A stretch of DNA of 37,581 bases from Variovorax paradoxus (GCF_018614875.1 NZ_JAGGNW010000036.1:1-37581); one strand, 5' to 3'; shown: positions 16,208 to 24,415, numbered from the stretch's first letter. The notes: a model not told the origin generated them from the sequence alone. Numbers and translations are program-made.

Positions 16208-17226
16208 ACCACCCTAATGAAGTAATGGCGAGCAAGGCAGACGGGAATCATCCCGTGCTCCACTCGCAAATCGAGGCCAACGGTGCCTCGTTTCACGTCG
16301 TTGAACAGGGCCAAGGCCCAGCTGTTCTCTTCCTGCACGGCTTCCCGGATACGGTGGAAACGTGGCGCAGCCAGATGCAAGCTGTCTCAGATAACGGTTA
16401 CCGTGCTGTCGCGCTCGACATGCGCGGGTTTGGCGACAGCTATTCCCCAGACGATCCCTCGATGTATAGCGGCGCCTACATCGTCGGCGACCTGATCGGT
16501 ATTCTCGATGCTCTGAAAATTCCCACGGCAGCCATCGTGTCGCATGACTGGGGCGCCGACCATGGTCAGCGAGCAATGGTGATGCGGCCAGACCGGTTCA
16601 CAGCCATAGTAAGTCTCAGCATCCCCTTTCTGCCTCGCGGTGAGATGAGCACCTGGGACACGTTGCGGGCCCGAGGGCTGGGCGAGCTGTACTACGCCTT
16701 CGACATGATGAAGCCGGAAATGGACGATCGCATTCGTGATGCCGGCAAGAGCATTCCGAGCGCGCTCTATTGGATGTCAGGTGACCCCGCAGAGGGCACT
16801 GGTTGGGACCCCATCGATGCAAAGCGTGACATGTTCCGGCCCGCACCCGACGTGCTTCCCAGCTGGGCCGATCCCGCTTACGTAAAGCACAACATCGAAA
16901 CCTTCCAGCGAACCGGATTCCGCGGTGGGTTGAACCAATACCGTGGCGTTCAGTTCACCTTCGAGCATCTCGTTGCTTACAAGGATGTGCTCATTCGACA
17001 GCCATCGATCTACATCTGGGGTGATGCAGACGGCCTGTGCCGCCTGTTTCACCCAGTACCGCCGACGCTGGAAGAGTTGCGTCAGACGGCGCCCGGGGTC
17101 ATCGGCGTCGTATGCCTCGAAGGTGTTGGACATTGGCCGCACCACGAAGCGAGCGAGCGCGTAAACGCCGAAATTATCAAATTCTTGAACAGCCTCGACG
17201 CAACCCTTCAAGCAAACGCTGAATAA
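16204..17226 (+). CDS. Alpha/beta hydrolase, epoxide-hydrolase-like
   Basis: This 340-residue protein carries the epoxide hydrolase/haloalkane dehalogenase signature: the oxyanion motif HGFP at 45-48, nucleophile Asp115 in SHDWGADHGQ, a cap segment with RTGFRGGLNQYR (ring-opening Tyr), an acid in IWGDADG, and the catalytic His310 in GVGHWPHHE. Tyr in the cap and HGFP favour epoxide hydrolase over dehalogenase. It should open an epoxide to a diol in the cytoplasm; no signal peptide is seen. It is coupled to the frameshifted dehydrogenase gene by an ATGA overlap. Confidence 0.92.
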   Translation: MNHPNEVMASKADGNHPVLHSQIEANGASFHVVEQGQGPAVLFLHGFPDTVETWRSQMQAVSDNGYRAVALDMRGFGDSYSPDDPSMYSGAYIVGDLIGILDALKIPTAAIVSHDWGADHGQRAMVMRPDRFTAIVSLSIPFLPRGEMSTWDTLRARGLGELYYAFDMMKPEMDDRIRDAGKSIPSALYWMSGDPAEGTGWDPIDAKRDMFRPAPDVLPSWADPAYVKHNIETFQRTGFRGGLNQYRGVQFTFEHLVAYKDVLIRQPSIYIWGDADGLCRLFHPVPPTLEELRQTAPGVIGVVCLEGVGHWPHHEASERVNAEIIKFLNSLDATLQANAE

Positions 17227-17243
17227 CGCAAGGAAAATAGATC

Positions 17244-18254
17244 ATGACGCTTTCACACTTCATCCGCGCAGGCGATCTTGCGTTGGTGACACAGGCCATC
17301 GCCGCCGGGGCGGACGTCAATGCCCGGGGCCCTGATGGCCTTACGCCACTGATGATTGCATCTGCGCTCGGTCAGGCACAGGCTGTCGCGCTGCTCCTGA
17401 CTGCGGGGGCTGACCCACTCGCTGCGGAGCCTCGGATGGGGGCGGCCGCAATCCATAAGGCGGCGCAGTCTGGCAGCGCTGATGTCATCAGGCTGTTGCT
17501 TGACTATGGCGCGTTCATCGACCAGCAATCGCCGATCCTCGGGAATACCGCATTGATGGACGCCGTCCTTCACAAACATGAGGATGCGGTGCGGATTTTG
17601 CTGTCGCGGCGTGCACGGACGACGATCCGGAATCACTGGCAGCAGAGTGCGCTCGATCTTGCGCAGTACGACAAGCTGCATGGGATCGTCGCGCTCATCG
17701 AGCAGCGCGACGCCGAAGATGCTGAACACATCGGGGGCCTCGTACTTGTTTCAGCCGTAAAGGACGGAAACCTTGATGAAGTGAGGCGGCTGATCGCAGA
17801 TGGCGCGGACTTTGAGGTTCGAGTGCCGGTCACCGGAACATTAGATGATGACTACACGCCTCTGGGTCTTGCAGTTCGCGAAGGCCATGCGGAGGTAGTG
17901 CGCGTGTTGCTGGACGCCGGCGCTGATCCGCGTCGCACGATCGGCCTCATGCGTGGTTCGCCACTTCACGATGCGGCTTATTTTGGAAAGGCTGATCATA
18001 TCGACCTTCTGACCACCTCTTCTGAGCACGGGGAGTCGGCGACTGAGCTTGATGCGCAAGGCCCGTACAACGGGCTGACCGCGTTGCACGATGCTGTTTG
18101 GCACGGACACGTGGACGCCGTGGCATCTCTGGTGCGCGCAGGCGCCCGTCGTGATCTCAAGACGCATTCCGGCCTGACGCCACTAAACCTGGCTACGCTG
18201 TACGAGTATGGCCAGATCGTTGAAATCTTGAGCCGCGACAGTCACCAGGCCTAG
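17244..18254 (+). CDS. Ankyrin-repeat protein
   Basis: This 336-residue protein is made almost wholly of ankyrin repeats. TPLMIASALGQAQAVALLLT, TALMDAVLHKHEDAVRILLS, TPLGLAVREGHAEVVRVLLD and TALHDAVWHGHVDAVASLVR are clear units; about eight repeats in all, with DGADFEV/AGADPRR loops. There is no signal peptide or catalytic domain. A Shine-Dalgarno AAGGAAA lies before the ATG, 17 bp after the hydrolase gene. Its role as a partner-binding protein for the operon enzymes is only a guess. Confidence 0.93.
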   Translation: MTLSHFIRAGDLALVTQAIAAGADVNARGPDGLTPLMIASALGQAQAVALLLTAGADPLAAEPRMGAAAIHKAAQSGSADVIRLLLDYGAFIDQQSPILGNTALMDAVLHKHEDAVRILLSRRARTTIRNHWQQSALDLAQYDKLHGIVALIEQRDAEDAEHIGGLVLVSAVKDGNLDEVRRLIADGADFEVRVPVTGTLDDDYTPLGLAVREGHAEVVRVLLDAGADPRRTIGLMRGSPLHDAAYFGKADHIDLLTTSSEHGESATELDAQGPYNGLTALHDAVWHGHVDAVASLVRAGARRDLKTHSGLTPLNLATLYEYGQIVEILSRDSHQA

Positions 18255-18322
18255 CAGCTTCCACTTCAGTAATTGCCTTGTAAGCAGCCAGTCTGCCCAC
18301 CTTGACGACCAACCCGATGCGC
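18255..18322. repeat. Probable IS66 element end
   Basis: The tnpC stop is at 18323. GTAAGCAGCCAGTCTGCC beginning near 18280 resembles the GTAAGC-type terminal inverted repeat of IS66-family elements. The match is by eye and short, and the other end was not found. Confidence 0.3.
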
Positions 18323-18785
18323 TCAGTGGGCGGGCCTCCAGTTGTGGGAAAGCAGCTCGTCGATGCGGCTGTTCAGATGCGTGGGCAGGCGGGCCAGCAC
18401 CTCTTAAGGTACGCGTGCGGGTCGTGACCGTTGAAATTTGCTGACTGCACAAGGCTCATGACGATGGCGGCGCGCTGGCCGGCCAGCTCGCTTCCTGCGA
18501 ACAACCATGCTTTTCCTCCGAGCGCCCATGGCCGAATCAGATTCTCGCAATGGTTGTGTCCACGTTTACCTCGCCATCGAGCAGATTGCGCGTCAGCGCC
18601 TCCCCGGCGTTCAAGCTGTAGTTCAGGGCCTTGGCCGTGGCACTGCCCAGCTGTAATCGATGCGTGCTTCGCCCCAGACGAGCTTGCGATCCTTTATCAG
18701 GATCTCGCCGTCAGCCTGCGTGAGCTGGGTTGGTCTGAGCGCGATCTCGGCGTCTCGTTCGGCAATCCAGCCGTCGCGCTCGGTG
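18323..18785 (-). pseudogene. IS66-family transposase (tnpC) remnant, frameshifted and internally deleted
   Basis: The minus strand encodes the IS66 transposase C-terminus in pieces. LNYSLNAGEALTRNLLDGEV is followed after a shift by NLIRPWALGGKAWLFAGSEL and AGQRAAIVMSLVQSANFNGH. After another shift it continues EVLARLPTHLNSRIDELLSH and the stop. At least two single-base deletions separate the frames. Further upstream (18660-18785) AERDAEIALRPTQLTQADGE resembles the N-terminal coiled coil of the same protein, which would mean the middle is deleted. It is non-functional. Confidence 0.7.
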
Positions 18786-18795
18786 AACGGCCGCA

Positions 18796-18859
18796 GCATA
18801 CCTGCCGTTCGCAGGGACAGTGTGCCGGCCTGGCCGCGTCACGTTGCCAGTGCTTGCGG
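18796..18859. repeat. Interspersed repeat, copy B (64 bp)
   Basis: Matches 14293-14356 with two mismatches, same orientation, 4.5 kb apart. It abuts the upstream end of the IS66 remnant. Confidence 0.85.
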
Positions 18860-19135
18860 TGCATTCTCAGCCGCGGGATAACGCGGTGTTCTCGTGACTC
18901 TGGTTATCGCGGAGCTGATCAAGCGTTCATCAACAACGCAGTGCCGCCCCTAGTCGTTCATCAAAGCTAGCCTTCGTAAACGCCTGCTTATCGTCGGTCG
19001 AGCGGTTCACCTCATCGTTGCCGCGAAGGTGGTTTGCTTCGGAGGCCTTCGATAAGGCAGAGTCATGGCTCCACAAGTCGACATACGGAATGTCGCGCGT
19101 GCTAGACGGCTGCTTCTGGCCGATTGTTGCCCGAA
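18860..19135. other. No recognisable gene
   Basis: 276 bases of short broken frames between the repeat and the membrane-protein gene. A plus-strand tail ending AFINNAVPPLVVHQS stops near 18968 but could not be assigned. Confidence 0.3.
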
Positions 19136-19612
19136 TCAGTGCGCACGCGCTTCAAAGCGTCGTTGCAGAATGGCACCCAGGATGAATGCTGGCACAGGCA
19201 GCACGACGGATGCCACTCTGGACCAGATCGGGCCGGGTAGGGAATACGGCACAAGATTGCTGAGCAGCACAAACGCTGCCACCAGCGCCCCAGCGACGAC
19301 GGCGTTTCGAATGTGCGAGCTTTCGCTTAGCTTTGCCGCCCATAGGCCGCCGGGCAACAGGCATAGAAATCCGACAACGTGGGCAAATAGAAGATACGAA
19401 GTGGACTCGTACGCGCGGGCATAGGATTCGTTCCCGGGCACACCGAGTGAGACAAGCACCCACAGAAAAACTAGCCCAAAGATGAAGAGAACGACGTAGC
19501 TCAAGGCGTTGCCGACCGCTGCACCAATCAACACCGCCGTGAGTGGGCGAATTGCCCGAATCTTCTGTGCGGTGGACTTTGCTTCGTTAGGGAAGGTCTG
19601 AACAACTGGCAA
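19136..19612 (-). CDS. Hypothetical four-helix membrane protein, 5' end replaced by an IS
   Basis: In its present form this 158-residue protein has about four hydrophobic segments: LTAVLIGAAVGNALSYVVLF leading into IFGLVFLWVLVSLG; YLLFAHVVGFLCLLPGGLWA; AVVAGALVAAFVLLSNLVPY; VVLPVPAFILGAIL. No family is recognised. The first eight codons (MPVVQTFP) come from the end of the IS5 element. Removing the IS and one TTAG copy restores ATG ACT AAC GAA GCA, so the native protein began MTNEAKST with its ATG at 20750-20748. The frame is the same either way, so an IS-started product is possible but unproven. Confidence 0.75.
   Translation of the reverse strand: MPVVQTFPNEAKSTAQKIRAIRPLTAVLIGAAVGNALSYVVLFIFGLVFLWVLVSLGVPGNESYARAYESTSYLLFAHVVGFLCLLPGGLWAAKLSESSHIRNAVVAGALVAAFVLLSNLVPYSLPGPIWSRVASVVLPVPAFILGAILQRRFEARAH
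19587..19590. repeat. IS5 target-site duplication, left copy (TTAG)
   Basis: TTAG directly abuts the left end of the IS and recurs at 20743-20746. It fits the YTAR target of IS5-group elements. Confidence 0.85.
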
Positions 19613-20742
19613 ACGAGCGCGATCTGAGCGCGTGCGAGCTACAAGGGTTGAACAAATGCATGCTCGAATCGACCTTGAATGAGATTTCGGCGTCGTTCAT
19701 GGCCCTCACGCCAGCTTCGGACGCACGACTCCCATCAATTGCCTTCGCGCCATCCACAGATTCGACAGCGCGAACAGCGTCAGCAGATGCGCGGTGTTCT
19801 TCTGCAGCCCACGGAAGCGCACCTTCACCAGCCCGAACTGGCGCTTGATCACTCGGAAGGGATGCTCGACCTTCGCGCGCATGCTGGCCTTTGCATGTTC
19901 GCACTGCTGTACTCGCGCCTTGGCTTTGCCCTCGGGCAGCTTGGCGATGTCGCTGGGCCGTGCGGCGATGTGCCACTTCACGTCACGCTCGAAGCGGCCT
20001 TGCGCGCCGCGATAGCCCGAGTCGGCCCACACCTGAGTCTCCTTACCGTGCAGCAGGTCGGCCACTTGCTCCACGTCCGCTTCATTGGCCGGCGTCGTTG
20101 TGACCGTGTGCACCAGGCCGCTGTCGGCGTCCACGCCGATGTGCGCCTTCATGCCGAAGTGCCACTGGTTGCCCTTCTTCGTCTGATGCATCTCCGGATC
20201 GCGCTCGCCCTCGGCGTTCTTCGTCGAGCTGGGCGCCGCGATGATGGTCGCATCGACGATGCTGCCGCGCTTGAGCAGCAACCCCTTGCGCGACAGGTGC
20301 GCGTTGACCTGCTTGAAGATGTCCTCGGCCAGATCGGACTCCTCCAGCATGTGCCGGAAGTTCAGGATCGTCGTCTCGTCGGGAATCGGCTCACTGAGCT
20401 TCAGGCCCGCGAAGTTGCGCAGCGACGCGATCTCATAAAGTGCTTCCTCCATCGCCGGGTCCGACAGCGCAAACCAGTTCTGCATCAGGTGCACCCGCAG
20501 CATCGCCTCCAGCGGGTACGGCCTGCGTCCGCGCCCGGCCACCGGGTAGTGCGGTTCGATGATCTTCAGCAGCGCCTTCCACGGAACCACCTGCTCCATC
20601 TCTTCGAGGAAGACCTCGCGCCGCGTCTTCTTCCTCTTGCCGGCGTACTCCGCGTCCGAAAAACTCAGTTGGCTCATCGCGCAAGTTCCTTTGCGTCAAT
20701 CAACGCTCAGCGACATGATCGGTGGACTTGTTCAGACGTTCC
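19591..20742. mobile_element. Complete IS5-family insertion sequence (1152 bp)
   Basis: Terminal inverted repeats GGAAGGTCTGAACAACT (19591-19607) and, read inward from 20742, GGAACGTCTGAACAAGT match at 15 of 17 positions. A 4-bp TTAG duplication flanks it and one intact transposase fills the interior. It interrupts the second to third codon of the membrane-protein gene, and all parts needed for activity look intact. Confidence 0.92.
19706..20677 (-). CDS. IS5-family transposase (IS5 group)
   Basis: This 323-residue DDE transposase carries D142 in SIVDATIIAAPSSTKN, D219 in WADSGYRGA and E271 in RAKVEHPFRVIKRQFG, the YREK-type motif of the IS4/IS5 superfamily. The N-terminus has the usual RRPYPLEAMLRVHLMQNWFAL region. 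Length is normal and no frameshift is seen, so it is probably active. It lies alone inside the IS, reading leftwards. Confidence 0.95.
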   Translation of the reverse strand: MSQLSFSDAEYAGKRKKTRREVFLEEMEQVVPWKALLKIIEPHYPVAGRGRRPYPLEAMLRVHLMQNWFALSDPAMEEALYEIASLRNFAGLKLSEPIPDETTILNFRHMLEESDLAEDIFKQVNAHLSRKGLLLKRGSIVDATIIAAPSSTKNAEGERDPEMHQTKKGNQWHFGMKAHIGVDADSGLVHTVTTTPANEADVEQVADLLHGKETQVWADSGYRGAQGRFERDVKWHIAARPSDIAKLPEGKAKARVQQCEHAKASMRAKVEHPFRVIKRQFGLVKVRFRGLQKNTAHLLTLFALSNLWMARRQLMGVVRPKLA

Positions 20743-20750
20743 TTAGTCAT
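20743..20750 (-). other. TTAG duplication and displaced native start codon of the membrane-protein gene
   Basis: 20743-20746 is the right TTAG copy. 20748-20750 (CAT on the plus strand) is the ATG that started the gene now at 19136-19612 before the IS inserted. Its promoter and leader should lie in 20751-20860, now cut off from the gene body by 1.15 kb. Confidence 0.75.
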
Positions 20751-20860
20751 AGTTCTACTGGTCAGCGAGCACTGGCTGAAATGTCTGGTGTTGGCCGGGT
20801 GCCGAAGTTTGGCACGAACCCGACGGACGACCGCAATCGCTGCAGACCCGCCCTTCGCGT

Positions 20861-20995
20861 ATGACGAAGCTCGGCGCGATGGGAATGGACGTGGTGGCCA
20901 GCACGCCCGAGCAGTTCACGAAGACCATCAAGGACGATGCCGCGAAGCTGGGCGCGGTCATCAAGGCCGCGGGCATCCAGCTCGACGGCAACTGA
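20861..20995 (+). pseudogene. C-terminal remnant of a Bug/TctC-family solute-binding protein
   Basis: The 44 residues MTKLGAMGMDVVASTPEQFT and onwards end in AAGIQLDGN, the almost invariant C-terminus of Bug (TctC-like) periplasmic binding proteins of tripartite tricarboxylate transporters in Burkholderiales. Everything before the last 44 residues of about 325 is gone. A diverged copy of the interspersed repeat core (CGCAATCGCTGCAGAC, near 20833) stands at the break. Confidence 0.8.
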
Positions 20996-21125
20996 GTTGC
21001 CGAAAGGCCGGTAGTCGCTTCGCACGGTTTTCTCGGGCTCGACCGATGCGATGAACACGACCCGCGAGGAGCGGCGACGGTCCCGCGCCTGCAAGCTCAC
21101 GAGCCATCACATTCGGAGAATCCAC

Positions 21126-21293
21126 ATGCTCGCAAATCGAGCCGGCACGTTGTTGCCCGCGTTTCCCTCGCGCCTGCTGCTCGCGGCCTGGTTTGTTCCC
21201 TTGGTCGCCGCATGCGGAAGCGGCTCAAATGGGACTACTCCGCCCATTCAGCCCGTGGCCGCGGGGAGCTTCAGCTGCGTGACACCCCATTGA
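21126..21293 (+). CDS. Truncated lipoprotein N-terminus
   Basis: GGAG precedes an ATG with good spacing. The 55-residue frame has a hydrophobic signal segment and a lipobox FVPLVAAC, then GSGSNGTTPPIQPVAAGSFS, and stops shortly after. It looks like the exported start of a larger lipoprotein (an esterase or similar) whose body has been lost. Family not recognised. Confidence 0.45.
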   Translation: MLANRAGTLLPAFPSRLLLAAWFVPLVAACGSGSNGTTPPIQPVAAGSFSCVTPH

Positions 21294-21423
21294 CGCGCAG
21301 GCGGAAGGGCTCGGTGGCGTGTGCCTGGCTCCAAAACGGCTGTGCTGGTATCGAGGCGCCTCCCGGATGCGCCGCTGCAAGATGCGCTGAAGAAGAGCAA
21401 CCAGCTGGGTCTCGACCGGCTGG
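21294..21423. other. Decayed sequence, no assignable gene
   Basis: A short plus-strand run reading VLVSRRLPDAPLQDALKKSN looks protein-like but has no start and could not be placed in a family. Confidence 0.25.
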
Positions 21424-22458
21424 TCAACAGCGAGAAGACGTGCGACCCCGTGGCTTGGTCCTGGCACCGGGCGTCGCTCTTTCGGCCAATGCCGATTCGG
21501 CCTCGTGGTCCGCCATGTTGCGGATCACGTCCATGAACGCCAGCACGGCCGTACTGGGGGGCTCGCCTTGCAGCGTGATCAGGCCGAAGTCGGGTATGCG
21601 GTTGGGGAGCTCGGTCGCGATGCGCGTCAGCAGCCCGCGCCGTACATACTTGTCCACCAGCGCTGCGGGCTGCAGCGACAGCATGGTCGTGCTCTGCATC
21701 AGCTCCAGCGCGAACAGAAACGACGGCGTCTCGACGATGCCCGAGGTGAGCGACAGGCCTGTGCTGCGGAAGATGTCATCCGACACCTTGCGCAGCGCCG
21801 TGGATGTCGGGTACAGAATCCACGGCCAGTTCGACAGTTCCCTCAGTCCAGGGGCCTTCGATCCGCGCAGCGGATGGTGCACGCCTGCAGTGATCTGCAA
21901 CCCTTCACTGGTCAGGTTTTCGTAGTGGAACTGGTCGCGCTGAGACTCGTCAGTGAAACGGCCGATCATCACGTCGATCTTGCGTTCGGCCAGCCACACG
22001 ATCAGCTGATCGCTGCTCTGTTCCAGCACCTTCACCACCAGCAGTGGCCGCAGGCGCTGCAGCTCGGCCACCGCGGCAATCAGCAGATGCGCCGCCGCAC
22101 CCGAGATGGCGCCGATCGACAGATGGCCGTGCCCTCCGAGTTTCAGGTTGCTGAACTCGTCCACGAACTTGCGGTGGCCGTCCAGTGCCGAGTGCGCATA
22201 ACGCAAGGTGAAGAGTCCCAGCTCATTCGGTTGCATGTCGCGCGGCAGGCGATCGAACAGGCGCGCTTCCAGCATCTCTTCGATGTCCATCAACATCTTG
22301 GTGGCCGCCGACTGCGTGATGTACATCTGCTCGGCAGTCAGGCGCAAATTGCGCGTCTTGCCCAGGATGTCGAGGAACTGCAGATGCCGGAAACGCAGAC
22401 GCGAGACTTGGGCCAGCATCAGGGGTTTGTCAGAGGTCTTGCCTGAACTCATCAGCAT
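21424..22458 (-). CDS. LysR-family transcriptional regulator
   Basis: This 344-residue protein has the HTH at about 20-80 (RFRHLQFLDILGKTRNLRLT, then AEQMYITQSAATKMLMDIEE) and the LysR effector domain from about 108 (GHLSIGAISGAAAHLLIAAV). It resembles the sugar-acid/GbpR-like branch of LysR. The roughly 25-residue C-terminal tail rich in Arg/Ala (ATPGARTKPRGR) is longer than usual and may run into decayed DNA. It is divergent from the broken binding-protein/dehydratase relic and the XylX-like gene, so it probably regulated that cluster. Confidence 0.9.
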   Translation of the reverse strand: MLMSSGKTSDKPLMLAQVSRLRFRHLQFLDILGKTRNLRLTAEQMYITQSAATKMLMDIEEMLEARLFDRLPRDMQPNELGLFTLRYAHSALDGHRKFVDEFSNLKLGGHGHLSIGAISGAAAHLLIAAVAELQRLRPLLVVKVLEQSSDQLIVWLAERKIDVMIGRFTDESQRDQFHYENLTSEGLQITAGVHHPLRGSKAPGLRELSNWPWILYPTSTALRKVSDDIFRSTGLSLTSGIVETPSFLFALELMQSTTMLSLQPAALVDKYVRRGLLTRIATELPNRIPDFGLITLQGEPPSTAVLAFMDVIRNMADHEAESALAERATPGARTKPRGRTSSRC

Positions 22459-22600
22459 TTGGAATGGATGCTAGCGAAAAAGTCAGTGGACCGGCAGAGG
22501 GCCGTCACCTAGCCTTCGGGTCCATCAAGCACGGCTTCGGAGAGAGCCGGCGACTCGCGGCAAGGTCGACGCACCCCGCATATTCCATTCCGGAGACATC

Positions 22601-22936
22601 ATGAAAATCAGATCGTTGGGTCTGGCGACTGCACTGCCGGCCGCATGGGCCGGCCCCGCCTTGCGCCGTGGTCGGTGGGCTGCGCTGGCTGCACACCGGT
22701 GACGTGATTCGCGTCGAGCGCAAGGCCGGCTGTTGCGACGCGTTGCGTTGGTGTCCGACGAAGAGATCGCCCGCCGCCCGCGCGACCTGCCTGCGCTGCA
22801 GGTGCCACCCAGCCCATCCCTCTGCGAGGCAATGTCCCGCCGCCACCTCAGGCAACGGGTGGACGGCGCCACGCTGGACATCGCCCTGAAGTGCCGCCGC
22901 ATCGCTGAATGCACGCTGCACCACAACCATTGACGA
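22601..22936 (+). pseudogene. Fused relic: exported-protein signal peptide joined to an IlvD/Edd dehydratase tail
   Basis: GGAGACATC precedes ATG 22601, which opens a signal-peptide-like MKIRSLGLATALPAAWAGPA, as in Bug-type binding proteins, then runs out of frame. From about 22665 other frames read VVGGLRWLHTGDVIRVERKAG and ALVSDEEIARRPRDLPALQV, then GATLDIALKCRRIAECTLHH to a stop. This matches the last ~90 residues of IlvD/Edd-family sugar-acid dehydratases (the GDxIRVD and LVSDEELARR motifs). A deletion has fused two genes and a frameshift has broken the rest. Confidence 0.6.
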
Positions 22937-22954
22937 GACCCCAAGGAAATCTGA

Positions 22955-24169
22955 ATGACTGCAACAACGACGGCCATGCCGGTGCGCACCGATGGCCTGC
23001 ACCAGGTGCTGCCGCAAGACGGCCTGGCCGGAACGCTCGTAGGTCGCGTCTGGCGTGCCGGCACGCCCGCCGGCCCAGCTGTGGTGGTGCTGCGCCCCGA
23101 TGGCGTGTTCGATCTGAGCAAGCACTTCGCCACCATGAGTACGCTGCTGGAGACGGACCAGCCGGCGCAAGCCGTGCGTTCGGTAGCCGGCGAGTTCCTG
23201 TGCAGCGTTGATGCGCTGCTCGACAACAGCAAGGCGGAAGACCAGGACCCCGCCGTTCCCTGGCTGCTGGCGCCCTGCGACCTGCAGGTGGTCAAGGCCG
23301 CCGGCGTGACCTTTGCCGGCAGCATGATCGAACGCGTGATCGAGGAGCAGGCCGGCGGCGACGCCAGTCGTGCGCTCGCGCTGCGCAGCCAGATCACGGC
23401 GTTGATCGGCACCAGCCTGTCCGACATCCGTCCCGGCTCGGCCGAAGCGCTGACGCTGAAGAACCTCCTGCAGCAGCAGAAGCTGTGGTCGCAATACCTG
23501 GAGGTCGGCATCGGGCCCGATGCCGAGGTCTTCACCAAGGCGCCGGTGCTGGCATCGGTGGGGCATGGCCAGGACATCGGCATCCGCGCCGAATCGACCT
23601 GGAACAACCCCGAGCCGGAGGTGGTGCTGGCTGTCAGCAGCCGCGGTGACATTGTCGGCGCCGCGCTGGGCAACGACGTCAACCTGCGCGACATCGAAGG
23701 CCGCAGCGCGCTGCTGCTCGGCAAAGCCAAGGACAACAACGCGTCCTGCGCCATCGGACCCTTCATCCGCTTGTTCGATGGCCACTTCGGCCTCGACCAG
23801 TTGCGCCGCGAGACCGTGCACCTGCAGGTGACCGGCGACGACGGCTACACGCTGCGAGGCATCAACACCATGGCCAGCATCAGCCGCGACCCGGTCGACT
23901 TGGTGGCGCAGACACTGGCCTGCCACCAGTATCCCGACGGCTTCATGCTGTTCCTGGGCACGCTGTTCGCGCCCACCGAAGACCGAGAGGAGCCGGGCGG
24001 CGGTTTCACCCACAAGCTGGGCGACGTGGTCAGCATCCACAGCCCCTGGCTGGGCTGCCTGAGGAACCGGGTGACGCATTGCGAGGCCGCACCGCCCTGG
24101 CGCTTCGGCTTGCGTGCCTTCATCGGCAACCTGGCCGACCGCGGCCTGCTGCAGGGAGCGCGGCTGTGA
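22955..24169 (+). CDS. xylX: XylX-like 2-keto-3-deoxy-D-xylonate dehydratase (FAH fold)
   Basis: This 404-residue fumarylacetoacetate-hydrolase-fold protein has LLAPCDLQVVKAAGVTFAGS, YLEVGIGPDAEVFTKAPVLA, WNNPEPEVVLAV, LGNDVNLRDIEGRSALLLGK and AKDNNASCAIGPF. This long form with GNDVNLRDIEGRSALLL and KAKDNNASCAIGPF is that of XylX-type 2-keto-3-deoxy-pentonate dehydratases, which convert the keto-deoxy acid to 2-oxoglutarate semialdehyde in the Weimberg/L-arabinose pathways. The Glu residues of NPEPE are metal ligands. AAGGAA precedes the ATG by seven bases. The preceding dehydratase relic would have supplied its substrate; an intact copy elsewhere would now be needed. An L-arabonate-pathway role is equally possible. 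Confidence 0.85.
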   Translation: MTATTTAMPVRTDGLHQVLPQDGLAGTLVGRVWRAGTPAGPAVVVLRPDGVFDLSKHFATMSTLLETDQPAQAVRSVAGEFLCSVDALLDNSKAEDQDPAVPWLLAPCDLQVVKAAGVTFAGSMIERVIEEQAGGDASRALALRSQITALIGTSLSDIRPGSAEALTLKNLLQQQKLWSQYLEVGIGPDAEVFTKAPVLASVGHGQDIGIRAESTWNNPEPEVVLAVSSRGDIVGAALGNDVNLRDIEGRSALLLGKAKDNNASCAIGPFIRLFDGHFGLDQLRRETVHLQVTGDDGYTLRGINTMASISRDPVDLVAQTLACHQYPDGFMLFLGTLFAPTEDREEPGGGFTHKLGDVVSIHSPWLGCLRNRVTHCEAAPPWRFGLRAFIGNLADRGLLQGARL

Positions 24170-24178
24170 CAGCCGCGC
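24158..24178. terminator. GC-rich hairpin around the xylX stop codon
   Basis: GCGCGGCTG, loop TGA, CAGCCGCGC forms a perfect 9-bp stem whose loop is the stop codon itself. No T-tract follows, so it is at best a weak or Rho-assisted terminator. Confidence 0.35.
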
Positions 24179-24415
24179 GCCGCGTGGGGACCGCACCATG
24201 ATCGGCGCCGCACTCGACGCGAGGGGGGCTGGTGTTCGGTGATGTCCATTGAAGTCCTGAGCGCATTCCCGCCCGGGAGTGATTCCTTTCAACCCAAGGA
24301 GACAAGCATGCATCTGACCATCGAACTCCGATCTGCGAGAGGGCGCCCAGGCGTCTGCCGCAGAGCCAGCCAACGAGAACCCTCGGTCGTCGGAATCATT
24401 AGGAGGATCGGGATC
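24170..24415. promoter_or_regulatory. Leader of the xylanase gene with a second in-frame start
   Basis: 246 bases before the xylanase. AAGGAGA precedes an ATG at 24308 that is in frame with the xylanase and would add 36 non-signal-like residues. The better start is 24416, behind AGGAGG at 24401-24406 and directly in front of the signal peptide. Confidence 0.4.

Noticed and set aside
18890..18970. A DDE transposase fragment suggested by DSGYRGAD on the plus strand
   Set aside because: Only eight residues match a common motif and the neighbouring sequence shows no transposase similarity.
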